Shown here in pieces: positions 1-5,831 of a stretch of DNA of 5,831 nucleotides. Made by a program: the position numbers and the translations under genes. The DNA is from an uncultured Desulfobacterales bacterium. Lineage in GTDB: Bacteria > Desulfobacterota > Desulfobacteria > Desulfobacterales > UBA11574. The first letter of the stretch is position 1. Each line of letters starts with the position of its first letter. The stretch is from contig CALANC010000145.1 of the NCBI GenBank assembly GCA_937925895.1, forward strand, positions 1 through 5,831, in the 5' to 3' direction. The notes under the pieces were generated by a model, which had not been told where the DNA came from, did not search any database, and saw only the letters and a list, made by a program, of their open reading frames with translations.

Positions 1-550
1 TGATCATGACCGTTTCCCCTTCAGCCAGGACCGCTGCCATCATTATGTTTTCAGTCCCGGTTACGGTGGCAAGATCGAAATAAATATCGTTTCCTGTCAA
101 ATGCTCGGCCGAGGCCTCTACATATCCGTGTTTTAACTCAATTGAAGCACCAAGACGGGCAAGACCCCTTAAATGTAGATTAATGGGACGAGCGCCGATT
201 GCACAACCACCCGGCAATGAAACCCTTGCTTTTCTGAGTCTGGCCACCAGAGGTCCTAAAACCAAAATGGAGGCGCGCATCTTCCTTACCAAATCATAAG
301 CTGCCTCATGGTTGCACAACCCTTCTGCATTGATTCGAATGGTATCTTTTTCGGTAACAATCTCCGCTCCAAGGTTTGACAGTAAAAGTTTTACACTCTG
401 GATATCATGCAGGTCTGGAACGTTGGTATATGTATTCCAACCTTCGGTAAGGAGTGAAGAAACCAATATCGGCAGTGCTGCATTTTTTGCCCCGCTGATT
501 TTTACTTCACCTTTTAGGGATCTTCCGCCTTCAATGATAATTTTGTCCAT
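1..550 (-). CDS. murA: UDP-N-acetylglucosamine 1-carboxyvinyltransferase (MurA), N-terminal part
   Basis: This cytoplasmic enzyme catalyses the first committed step of peptidoglycan synthesis, transferring enolpyruvate from PEP to UDP-GlcNAc. The visible 183 residues begin MDKIIIEGG and continue in an open frame to the window edge, so the C-terminal half (the family is about 420 aa) lies outside. The early motif [10 protein letters not shown] supplies Lys22 and Asn23. The active-site loop [11 protein letters not shown] places the catalytic cysteine at Cys116 and the following arginine at Arg121, matching Cys115 and Arg120 of the E. coli enzyme. Because the cysteine is kept rather than replaced by aspartate, fosfomycin sensitivity would be expected from family knowledge. 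The ATG at 550-548 has a TGAGG ribosome-binding site at 560-556 with a 5-base spacer. The gene is co-directional with the qrc operon but separated from it by a terminator, so it is probably transcribed mainly on its own. The family assignment is very secure. Confidence 0.96.
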   Translation of the reverse strand, partial: MDKIIIEGGRSLKGEVKISGAKNAALPILVSSLLTEGWNTYTNVPDLHDIQSVKLLLSNLGAEIVTEKDTIRINAEGLCNHEAAYDLVRKMRASILVLGPLVARLRKARVSLPGGCAIGARPINLHLRGLARLGASIELKHGYVEASAEHLTGNDIYFDLATVTGTENIMMAAVLAEGETVMI

Positions 551-573
551 AAAAACCTCACACATTATCAGAA

Positions 574-616
574 ATAAAAAAAGCGCCAGCCTATTTTTTA
601 TATTAGGCAAGCGCTT
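574..616 (-). terminator. Rho-independent terminator ending the qrc operon
   Basis: Read on the minus strand, arm 616-604 (AAGCGCTTGCCTA) can pair with arm 593-581 (TAGGCTGGCGCTT). This gives a stem of 5 plus 6 base pairs with a 2-by-2 internal mismatch and a 10-base A/T-rich loop. The 3' arm runs directly into a run of T residues (582-576), the expected shape for intrinsic termination. It lies 25 bases past the stop of the 52-codon gene and just before murA. On the plus strand the stem is not followed by a T-tract, so termination is expected only for minus-strand transcripts. Confidence 0.85.
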
Positions 617-625
617 CAAACTCAA
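597..625 (-). promoter_or_regulatory. Candidate sigma70-type promoter for murA, inside the terminator
   Basis: On the minus strand, TTGAGT (625-620, four of six matches to the -35 consensus) is followed after 17 bases by TATAAA (602-597, five of six matches to the -10 consensus). Predicted initiation near 590 would give a murA leader of about 40 bases containing the ribosome-binding site. The -10 box lies in the terminator loop, so a transcript starting here would lack the hairpin's 5' arm and could not be terminated by it. This is inferred from consensus matching in A/T-rich DNA, where chance matches are common. Confidence 0.4.
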
Positions 626-640
626 GACAATTTTTATATT

Positions 641-799
641 TTAATGGTTATGGTTGTCCTTTCCCTTCGATGCGTCAAGAATGGCTTTGACTATGCAATA
701 GGTCATCCCTATGCCGAGGATATTGAGGGCATACCAGAGCCCTCCCATAAACACTACATGACTCATATCCCAAATCCATTCAAAATTAAAGGGAAACAT
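641..799 (-). CDS. Small single-span membrane protein, candidate extra Qrc subunit
   Basis: This 52-codon gene is not a family I can name. The peptide begins MFPFNFEWIWDMSHVVF, has one hydrophobic helix at about residues 14-38 (LWYALNILGIGMTYCIV at its core), and ends in a lysine- and histidine-bearing tail, KGKDNHNH. Acidic Glu7 and Asp11 before the helix and Lys39, Lys45 and Lys47 after it suggest an N-out, C-in orientation, with the aromatic N-terminus on the periplasmic side. The start is well supported: the ATG at 799-797 is preceded by AAGGAGG at 813-807 with a 7-base spacer, the strongest ribosome-binding site in the window. The gene starts 50 bases after qrcD and ends just before the operon terminator, so it should be co-transcribed with qrc. 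Inference: a small accessory, assembly or stabilising subunit of the NrfD-type membrane module. It could instead be an unrelated small membrane protein that shares the operon. Confidence 0.8.
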   Translation of the reverse strand: MFPFNFEWIWDMSHVVFMGGLWYALNILGIGMTYCIVKAILDASKGKDNHNH

Positions 800-806
800 A
801 ATTCTT

Positions 807-813
807 CCTCCTT
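807..813 (-). promoter_or_regulatory. Strong Shine-Dalgarno site of the 52-codon gene
   Basis: AAGGAGG on the minus strand is fully complementary to the anti-Shine-Dalgarno core of 16S rRNA and sits 7 bases before the ATG at 799. The other genes here have only partial sites. This is the main direct evidence that the short reading frame is translated, and it fixes the start codon. Confidence 0.88.
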
Positions 814-849
814 CTATACGAATTCAAACCGGTAAATACCATGGTACGA

Positions 850-2163
850 TTATGCTTCAGCCGGTATCAATTCCCGTTCTTGATCGCCCAATAGTTCTGA
901 CGGTTCTTGGTCCTCGACAGGTAACGGTTCAAGCGGATTCAATTCCGCTTCATTGGGGAACACCGGCAAATAACGGTATGACAGCGCAATCAGGATAATA
1001 CCATATGCCACCGGTAATATTGTTGTGGCGATTTCCTGCCAACTGGGAAAATACATCGCCCAAATATCAAAAGTCATAACCGGTATGGCCAGAACCTGGA
1101 GAACCATTACCCAGCGATTCAAACAGACCCCAACAACTGCAAGAGTCACGGCAATCCAAAGTGCCAATGAATTTTTTCTCCCCTTTTTGGTGATGAGAAT
1201 AAAGGCAGGAACAAAACCACAGATGACGATTTCTGTAATTAAAATCCAAATTCCGTATAAGGGATTATTGGAATAAAAATCCATCATTGTAAGCCCTTTG
1301 GACGGTGCTAATACTTTTGCCCAGTACCAGGTGTCGATGGTCTTTGCAATGATGTAAGTCAGAATCATCCATCCCGAGATCTTCGCCAGAAGCTCAATGG
1401 CATTGTCTTTGACCAGTTTTTTCCTGGTAACCGCTTCTGTTATTTTTGTCACCAATATGGTAAAACATGGTCCACAAGCTGCAGCAGACCAGGTAAAGAG
1501 AAAGAACGTCCACGGCCAAACAAGCAGCCCCTCGCGAAAGGCAAACGGACGTCCAAAAAGGACACCGGCAACACCGCCTAACGATCCTTGGTGGAAAAAG
1601 GACAGAAACGCGCCGGTTGCAGCAAACACCGCCATGATTTCATGCATGTTGTGGCTGAGATGATGAAAAAACGGAACCCTGTCGATCTGACGATTTTCCA
1701 GGATAAGCGGAATATACTCGATGGTCAAAACACCGAAGTAACAGGTCAGACAGAACGCCACCTCAGTCAACATGGAATGCACATTGGCGTGCCAAAAAAT
1801 AAACCATCCTCTTAACGGCTGCCCGATGTCGATGGCCAAAATCAGCAGTGCGGAACTGTAGCAGATAAAGCCGATTAACACCGCATAATTAATGATATTT
1901 TTCAGATCATCTTTCCCAAAGATATACTTTAACAAACCGGTAAAAAAGGCGCCACCGCCGATCGCAATTACCGCAAGATCCGCCCAGATCCATAAAGCAA
2001 ATCCGTAGTAGTCGTTCATATTGGTCTGATTGAGGCCCTTGAACCAGCAAAGAAGCATTGCATAAACGCCCCACCCCAGTACGGCACTTACCGCACCGAT
2101 AAACAGGGCAAATTGCCATAATGGACAACGCTTCACTCCTTTTGGTATTAATGCAGAATCCAT
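850..2163 (-). CDS. qrcD: NrfD/PsrC-family membrane subunit of Qrc (QrcD)
   Basis: This is the integral membrane subunit that binds and reduces menaquinone with electrons from the periplasmic subunits. The 437-residue protein has about ten hydrophobic segments by eye: residues 17-40, 56-80, 91-113, 130-153, 172-190, 213-238, 260-278, 301-325, 332-356 and 379-399. Ten helices fit the long NrfD branch (PsrC, QrcD, ActC/ActF) rather than the eight-helix NrfD form. The family-like stretch DIGQPLRGWFIFWH follows helix 3, and acidic residues lie in or near helices (Asp62, Glu134, Glu175, Glu311). The tail from about residue 403 is hydrophilic, acidic and proline-rich. There is no cleavable signal peptide. 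The ATG at 2163 has GAGGAG at 2179-2174, a slightly long 10-base spacer, and starts 55 bases after qrcC. The NrfD family is certain; the Qrc assignment rests on the cytochrome-first gene order. Confidence 0.9.
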   Translation of the reverse strand: MDSALIPKGVKRCPLWQFALFIGAVSAVLGWGVYAMLLCWFKGLNQTNMNDYYGFALWIWADLAVIAIGGGAFFTGLLKYIFGKDDLKNIINYAVLIGFICYSSALLILAIDIGQPLRGWFIFWHANVHSMLTEVAFCLTCYFGVLTIEYIPLILENRQIDRVPFFHHLSHNMHEIMAVFAATGAFLSFFHQGSLGGVAGVLFGRPFAFREGLLVWPWTFFLFTWSAAACGPCFTILVTKITEAVTRKKLVKDNAIELLAKISGWMILTYIIAKTIDTWYWAKVLAPSKGLTMMDFYSNNPLYGIWILITEIVICGFVPAFILITKKGRKNSLALWIAVTLAVVGVCLNRWVMVLQVLAIPVMTFDIWAMYFPSWQEIATTILPVAYGIILIALSYRYLPVFPNEAELNPLEPLPVEDQEPSELLGDQERELIPAEA

Positions 2164-2218
2164 ACGTTATCTACTCCTCAATATATACCGCTTCGGATAC
2201 ATCCTCACTGTAAAGTTA

Positions 2219-3016
2219 TTAGCCGTGTTGGACGGACTCTTTAAGTTTACCTTCGCCCTTAAGATAATTATCACCGGCTCGCCTCACCCATTCCCGGCTT
2301 GACACATAGTAAATTTTTGGGTTGGTTCCAAGTCTCTCCAAGAGACGGAATCCATTGGGACTCTTCTTCTTTTTATAAACAGCATGCTTAGGATTATTCA
2401 GATCACCGAATGTAATGGCTCTGGCAGGGCATGCCTGAGCGCAAGAGGTTTGATATTCATCCTCTTCAACTTCGCTCCTTCCTTCAATAAATATCCTTTC
2501 CTTTGCCAGCTGGTACCTGTGGTAGCAGAAACTGCATTTTTCAACCACACCCCGCATCCGTGGGGAGACATTGGGACTTAAATATTTTTCCATACCATCC
2601 GGCCAAACCGGATCCCACCAGTTAAAATAACGGGCATGGTAGGGACAGGAGGCCATACAGTAACGGCAGCCAAAACAACGGGTATAAATCTGACTTACGA
2701 TTCCGGTTTCATCGCTGTAATCGGTGGCAACAGCAGGGCAGACAGATACACAAGGGGAGTGGCCTCCATGCCCTTCACAATGCATACACGGTCTTGGCAG
2801 ATAGCATATGTCGGTATCAGGAAAGGGCTTTCCGTTTGTCAGCTTATATATCCGAAGCCATGTAAGGCTGAGAAACTTGTTCGATTCATCCTTCCTAAAG
2901 GGTACATTATTCTCGGCCATACAGGCCACCATACAGGAACCGCACCCGGTGCACTTATCCAGATCGATAACCATTCCAAATCTCTTGGTTTTTGGCCCTT
3001 TTTGTTCTTTTCCCAT
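2219..3016 (-). CDS. qrcC: Four-cluster Fe-S electron-transfer subunit of Qrc (QrcC)
   Basis: This ferredoxin-like subunit of the PsrB/DmsB/PhsB type should relay electrons toward QrcD at the periplasmic membrane face. The 265-residue protein has four complete cysteine quartets: Cys22/25/28/32; Cys77/80/89/93; Cys114/117/120/124; and Cys161/164/192/196. Cys71 is an additional cysteine. D. vulgaris Qrc is reported to contain a [3Fe-4S] cluster, but no quartet here visibly lacks a ligand, so its site is not evident from cysteines alone. The protein has no signal peptide and probably leaves the cell folded, carried by the Tat signal of QrcB, as known for related two-subunit enzymes. The frame can be extended by one TTG codon (3019), but that codon sits one base after GAGGG (3025-3021). 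The ATG at 3016 has a usable spacing and a typical MGKEQ start, so it is preferred. An unusual palindromic element separates it from qrcB. Confidence 0.92.
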   Translation of the reverse strand: MGKEQKGPKTKRFGMVIDLDKCTGCGSCMVACMAENNVPFRKDESNKFLSLTWLRIYKLTNGKPFPDTDICYLPRPCMHCEGHGGHSPCVSVCPAVATDYSDETGIVSQIYTRCFGCRYCMASCPYHARYFNWWDPVWPDGMEKYLSPNVSPRMRGVVEKCSFCYHRYQLAKERIFIEGRSEVEEDEYQTSCAQACPARAITFGDLNNPKHAVYKKKKSPNGFRLLERLGTNPKIYYVSSREWVRRAGDNYLKGEGKLKESVQHG

Positions 3017-3065
3017 CAAACCCTCTTAGTTCCTTAATTCTGAATTTTGTGCTTTTTCTACAAAA

Positions 3066-3184
3066 CCTAAATTCTTCAATTACTAATTTCGCCGCAGCTG
3101 CTAGGCGCAGGGTGTGAAGCTGTAGTAAACTACCGCGAACGCCCTGCAACACAGCAGATGTGGTGAAAGATTGAAAAATTTAGG
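3066..3184. repeat. 119-bp near-palindromic element between qrcB and qrcC
   Basis: The element has two nested inverted repeats. Outer arms 3066-3080 and 3170-3184 are complementary at 14 of 15 positions (CCTAAATTCTTCAAT against ATTGAAAAATTTAGG). Inner arms 3087-3126 and 3129-3168, 40 bases each, pair imperfectly around a 2-base centre, with perfect ends (TTTC/GAAA and GTAGT/ACTAC) and G/C-rich blocks such as CGCAGGG opposite CCCTGC. One outer arm includes the qrcB stop codon and the last two bases of its final Ala codon. No T-tract follows on either strand, so it does not look like a standard intrinsic terminator. It resembles a dispersed REP- or MITE-like intergenic palindrome and could form a large mRNA hairpin between two subunit genes. 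Only one copy lies in the window, so its dispersed nature is inferred. Confidence 0.8.
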
Positions 3185-5405
3185 CTTTGGCCAACTTTGC
3201 CCTGATCCCCCAGGCTTTATCCAAACCAGTACCGGGATCTTCAACCGGGCCGACAAGCTGGTTATAATTAACGCCCTTTCCGTCCAGGAATTCATCATTT
3301 CCCAAATGCCCCAGCCCCGTAGGCATGGCGATAACTCCGGGCAGGATGCCTTCAAACCAATGTACCTTAACCCTGGCCTGCCCTTTCGGCGTGCTTAACA
3401 GTGCATATTGCCCTTCCCTCAGGCGTAAAGCCTTGGCTGTTTCTGGATTGATCTCAATAAAAACATCGTTTGCTTTAATTACCGTATCTTCTAAGGTTTT
3501 GATAACAAAAGGCGGGGCGCCAATGAAACTGTTTGCTAGTCTGGTCAAATCATAGGGGATGAGGATAAGCGGATAAAGCGTCTCATCGCCCTCTATTCCT
3601 ACGGGTTTAAATTGTGGCAGAAAACCCTTGGTGTTGTTTGCAAATTCGAACTTGCCGGAGGGCGTATCAAAAGAACCATTCCAAGACGGCGCCTTAAATC
3701 GGGAATCAGACCAGAAGCCTTTCTTTATCAGGGTATCCCATCTATCTCCGAGCGTTTCCTTGAGACAGGCCTCATAATTATCCCACGGGAAGGCGCCGGC
3801 TATGCTGCCTCCCATTTCTTTAGCCATTTTAATGATGACATCACCAACATGCGCGGTGTTAAACTGGGGTTCGACAACCGGTCTTGAGAGCCCGATGACA
3901 GGTCTGGGAAAACCGAATGGCGTGGGAATGTCTTCATAACGTTCAAGGCACGTATGGTTTGGGAGAATAAAATCAGCCAATTGAGAGGTTTCATTCATGT
4001 ATGAAGAAAAACTGACGATAAAGGGAATCTTGGCAAAAGCCTCTCGGACGGCCATGGTATCGGACATTGTGTACAAGGGATTGGCACCACTAACAAAGAG
4101 CGCCTGTAAAGGGTACGTCTCTCCTGAAGAGATGACAGCGGGCAACCGGTTCAAAGAATACCGCGTAAACGGATATGTTTTACTCCCGGCACCATCCAGC
4201 CGCTCCTTTTGCATACCGGAAACGGCCTTTGCGTCTAATTTTGGTTCAGTCCAATCGATATAATCGGGGTCGGCAACAACCCAGACACCACCTGTCTTAT
4301 TGATATTGCCCACCAGGGCATTTAACGCATGTACCGCCATGAATTCATTAAGGCTGCCGGGAGTATTCCCCCGGCCCCGACCGCAGATGGCGATAGGTTT
4401 CGAGGCGCGAGCGAATTTGCGAGCCAAATCAACGATGGTGAGTTCATCTATTCCCGTGATCTTGGCTACTTTTTCAGGGGGGTAATCCTCCCGCAACAAG
4501 CTCTTCCACTCACCAAATCCAACAGAATAATTATCTACAAAATCAGAATGATATAAATCTTCCTTAATGATCACATGGGACAGACCTAAGGCCAGGGCAG
4601 CTTCCGTGCCGGGATTTATGGGGAACCATTTATCCGATTTTGCCGCGGTATTAGAGAGGCGTGGGTCGATCTGGATCACTTTGGCACCGGTATTTCGCCA
4701 TATGCTATTGGCTCTAATCATCCGTACAGGTGATCCCCAGCCGTCTATGATCCCACTGCCAAAGCTCAAAATAAAGTCGGCGTTTTCAAAATCAAACCCG
4801 GGTAAGGCCTGACCCCCATGCATCAAGTTAAGAACGATCTCATATGAATCCTGAAGAGATGGCGTCCGCATTAAATTAGGCGAACCGTAAACGGTCAAAA
4901 ATCTTCTAAAAAGGGAAGGTACGGTGCCGCGATCGGAGCCTGAAATTAAACCAACGGTGTGGGACTGATTATTTGACCTTAGCTTACCCAGAATCTTCAC
5001 AATCTCGGCTATGGCACTGTCCCAGGATATTTTCGCCCATTTTCCGGAACCCCTATCACCGACTTTCTTTAACGGATGTTTAACACGCCTGGGTCCATAA
5101 AGGAGCTGAAGTCCTGACAATCCCAAAGGGCATATTCCCCCGTCATTCACCGGATGATCTTTCATCCCCTCTATTTTAACTGCTCGCTCCTCGATTTTCC
5201 TGACGGTAATACCGCAACCTCCGGAACAGAGAGAACAGGCTGAGTCCACGTAACTGATTTCACCATCTTCCGGAACCGGCGTCCACGGCCACATCTGGGT
5301 CCAAATCGAACTGTCGTCCATCAGCTTCCATGGCAATGGAGAAAGGGTCGTTCCTGCCGCTCCACCAATTACAAAAGACAAGAAACATCTTCTATCAATT
5401 TTCAT
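3180..5405 (-). CDS. qrcB: Molybdopterin-oxidoreductase-family subunit of Qrc (QrcB), Tat-exported
   Basis: This large periplasmic subunit belongs to the DMSO reductase/polysulfide reductase superfamily. In characterised Qrc it has an electron-transfer or structural role, not catalytic Mo chemistry. The 741-residue protein starts with a Tat signal (DRRCFLSF followed by the hydrophobic stretch VIGGAAGTTL). Cys57, Cys60, Cys64 and Cys92 form an N-terminal Fe-S motif of spacing CX2CX3CX27C. Superfamily-like segments follow: GSPN (174-177), NADFILSFGSG (208-218), VIQIDPR (243-249) and SGANPLY (439-445). A C-terminal domain of the molydopterin dinucleotide-binding type spans about 610-741. By eye, the Mo-ligand position (Cys, Ser or Sec in catalytic members) is Gln185 in TPSLQDSY, and the usual Lys/Arg two residues after the fourth cluster cysteine is Leu94. 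The ATG at 5405 has TAAGGGG at 5420-5414 with an 8-base spacer. qrcA ends 57 bases upstream. A catalytic PhsA/PsrA-type reductase is the alternative, disfavoured by Gln185 and the cytochrome neighbour. Confidence 0.9.
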   Translation of the reverse strand: MKIDRRCFLSFVIGGAAGTTLSPLPWKLMDDSSIWTQMWPWTPVPEDGEISYVDSACSLCSGGCGITVRKIEERAVKIEGMKDHPVNDGGICPLGLSGLQLLYGPRRVKHPLKKVGDRGSGKWAKISWDSAIAEIVKILGKLRSNNQSHTVGLISGSDRGTVPSLFRRFLTVYGSPNLMRTPSLQDSYEIVLNLMHGGQALPGFDFENADFILSFGSGIIDGWGSPVRMIRANSIWRNTGAKVIQIDPRLSNTAAKSDKWFPINPGTEAALALGLSHVIIKEDLYHSDFVDNYSVGFGEWKSLLREDYPPEKVAKITGIDELTIVDLARKFARASKPIAICGRGRGNTPGSLNEFMAVHALNALVGNINKTGGVWVVADPDYIDWTEPKLDAKAVSGMQKERLDGAGSKTYPFTRYSLNRLPAVISSGETYPLQALFVSGANPLYTMSDTMAVREAFAKIPFIVSFSSYMNETSQLADFILPNHTCLERYEDIPTPFGFPRPVIGLSRPVVEPQFNTAHVGDVIIKMAKEMGGSIAGAFPWDNYEACLKETLGDRWDTLIKKGFWSDSRFKAPSWNGSFDTPSGKFEFANNTKGFLPQFKPVGIEGDETLYPLILIPYDLTRLANSFIGAPPFVIKTLEDTVIKANDVFIEINPETAKALRLREGQYALLSTPKGQARVKVHWFEGILPGVIAMPTGLGHLGNDEFLDGKGVNYNQLVGPVEDPGTGLDKAWGIRAKLAKA

Positions 5406-5462
5406 CCACGATACCCCTTAACTTGAACGTAAAGGAACTTCCTTTTATTTAATTCGCTTTTT

Positions 5463-5831
5463 TTATTTATGGCAGACAAAACACGCATCCTTTTCTGTCT
5501 GAATGCTGTCTCCTTTGTTGTAAGACGACGTCATTCCCGGAAATGCCACCTCGATCAGGTTGTCGATCAGGCGGTTAATGGGTGTTTTCACCTGGGTTCT
5601 TTCTATTTTTGCAGACGCCTCTTGGTGGCAATCCGCACAATCATCCATTTTCATCCTGTCCCAAGAGTTTTTCTTGAAACCACCGATGCTCTTTCCCCAT
5701 ATGTCCCGACTGTATCCTGTAATCCGGTTGTATTCATACACCTTTAAACTTTCTGATTCGCCGATATAACCGTGGCAGTCCACACAATCCATCCCTGCAG
5801 ATTTGACATGAGCGGCATGGGAAAAAAATAC
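5463..5831 (-). CDS. qrcA: Multiheme cytochrome c subunit of Qrc (QrcA), C-terminal part
   Basis: The frame is open through the window edge, so the start lies outside and any internal Met is not the start; 122 residues are visible. Three c-type haem motifs can be read: CVDCH (5772-5786), CADCH (5625-5639) and CFVCH (5469-5483). The last is followed by one lysine and the stop, so one haem sits at the extreme C-terminus. The stretch FFSHAAH before the first motif resembles the distal-histidine segments of class III (cytochrome c3-like) cytochromes. Qrc cytochromes are hexahaem, so three visible motifs in the C-terminal part fit, but the total cannot be counted here. Role from the Qrc family: periplasmic acceptor of electrons from type I cytochrome c3, passing them to QrcB/QrcC. 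A signal peptide would be in the missing part. Other multihaem cytochromes paired with CISM-type complexes remain possible. Confidence 0.85.
   Translation of the reverse strand, partial: VFFSHAAHVKSAGMDCVDCHGYIGESESLKVYEYNRITGYSRDIWGKSIGGFKKNSWDRMKMDDCADCHQEASAKIERTQVKTPINRLIDNLIEVAFPGMTSSYNKGDSIQTEKDACFVCHK

Noticed and set aside
312..644. 110-aa plus-strand ORF
   Set aside because: It is antisense to the murA 5' part and runs through the terminator. The murA product has clear family motifs, while this translation resembles nothing and has no clear ribosome-binding site.
644..835. 63-aa plus-strand ORF
   Set aside because: It is the complement of the 52-codon minus-strand gene, which has a far better ribosome-binding site, a coherent membrane helix and an operon context.
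837..846. 10-bp perfect palindrome TACCATGGTA after qrcD
   Set aside because: It is short and has no partner site or promoter nearby. It is likely chance.
3017..3019. TTG start for qrcC one codon upstream
   Set aside because: GAGGG lies only one base before it, too close for initiation, whereas the ATG at 3016 has workable spacing.
2636..3037. 133-aa plus-strand ORF antisense to qrcC
   Set aside because: It is a shadow of the cysteine-rich minus-strand gene, with no recognisable domain. The other plus-strand ORFs over qrcA, qrcB and qrcD are rejected on the same grounds.
2955..3355. Minus-strand ORFs of 65 and 84 aa across the qrcB-qrcC junction
   Set aside because: They are out of frame with both flanking genes, run through the palindromic element and overlap the conserved ends of QrcB or QrcC.
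5431..5445. 15-base near-palindrome AAAGGAACTTCCTTT between qrcA and qrcB
   Set aside because: The arms are 7 bp, with no loop suited to a hairpin and no T-tract. It could be a small operator, but position and length allow chance.
850..5831. Catalytic polysulfide/thiosulfate reductase or alternative complex III instead of Qrc
   Set aside because: A catalytic Psr/Phs should keep a Mo ligand and does not normally carry a multihaem cytochrome gene first. Alternative complex III has a fused ActB and extra ActD/E/F subunits not present here.

Overview
The window looks like a piece of a sulfate-reducing Desulfobacterota (deltaproteobacterial) chromosome of moderate GC. The reason is a minus-strand gene set in the order multiheme cytochrome c, Tat-exported molybdopterin-family protein, four-cluster ferredoxin-like protein, NrfD-type membrane protein. 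This is the qrcABCD order of the Qrc complex, a type I cytochrome c3:menaquinone reductase known from Desulfovibrio vulgaris. Every convincing gene is on the minus strand, so transcription runs from high to low coordinates. The long plus-strand ORFs are antisense shadows.

Layout in transcription order: the C-terminal 122 residues of QrcA with three CxxCH haem sites (5463 to the window edge); complete QrcB, 741 aa (3180-5405); a 119-bp near-palindromic element that starts at the qrcB stop codon (3066-3184); QrcC, 265 aa with four Fe-S motifs (2219-3016); QrcD, 437 aa with about ten membrane helices (850-2163); an easily missed 52-codon gene for a single-span membrane protein with a near-perfect Shine-Dalgarno (641-799); a rho-independent terminator (574-616); and the N-terminal 183 residues of MurA (1-550), which runs off the window.

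In the inferred pathway, periplasmic hydrogenases and formate dehydrogenases reduce cytochrome c3. QrcA takes the electrons, they pass through QrcB/QrcC, and QrcD reduces menaquinone in the membrane. QrcB appears to have lost catalytic molybdenum chemistry: by eye, the usual Mo-ligand position is Gln185 and the basic residue after the fourth cluster cysteine is Leu94. The best candidates for something undescribed are the 52-aa protein, a possible fifth Qrc subunit, and the large hairpin inside the operon. A possible murA promoter embedded in the operon terminator is a weaker third. No CRISPR array, tRNA, rRNA, transposase or phage gene was seen, and no gene-free stretch exceeds 300 bases.
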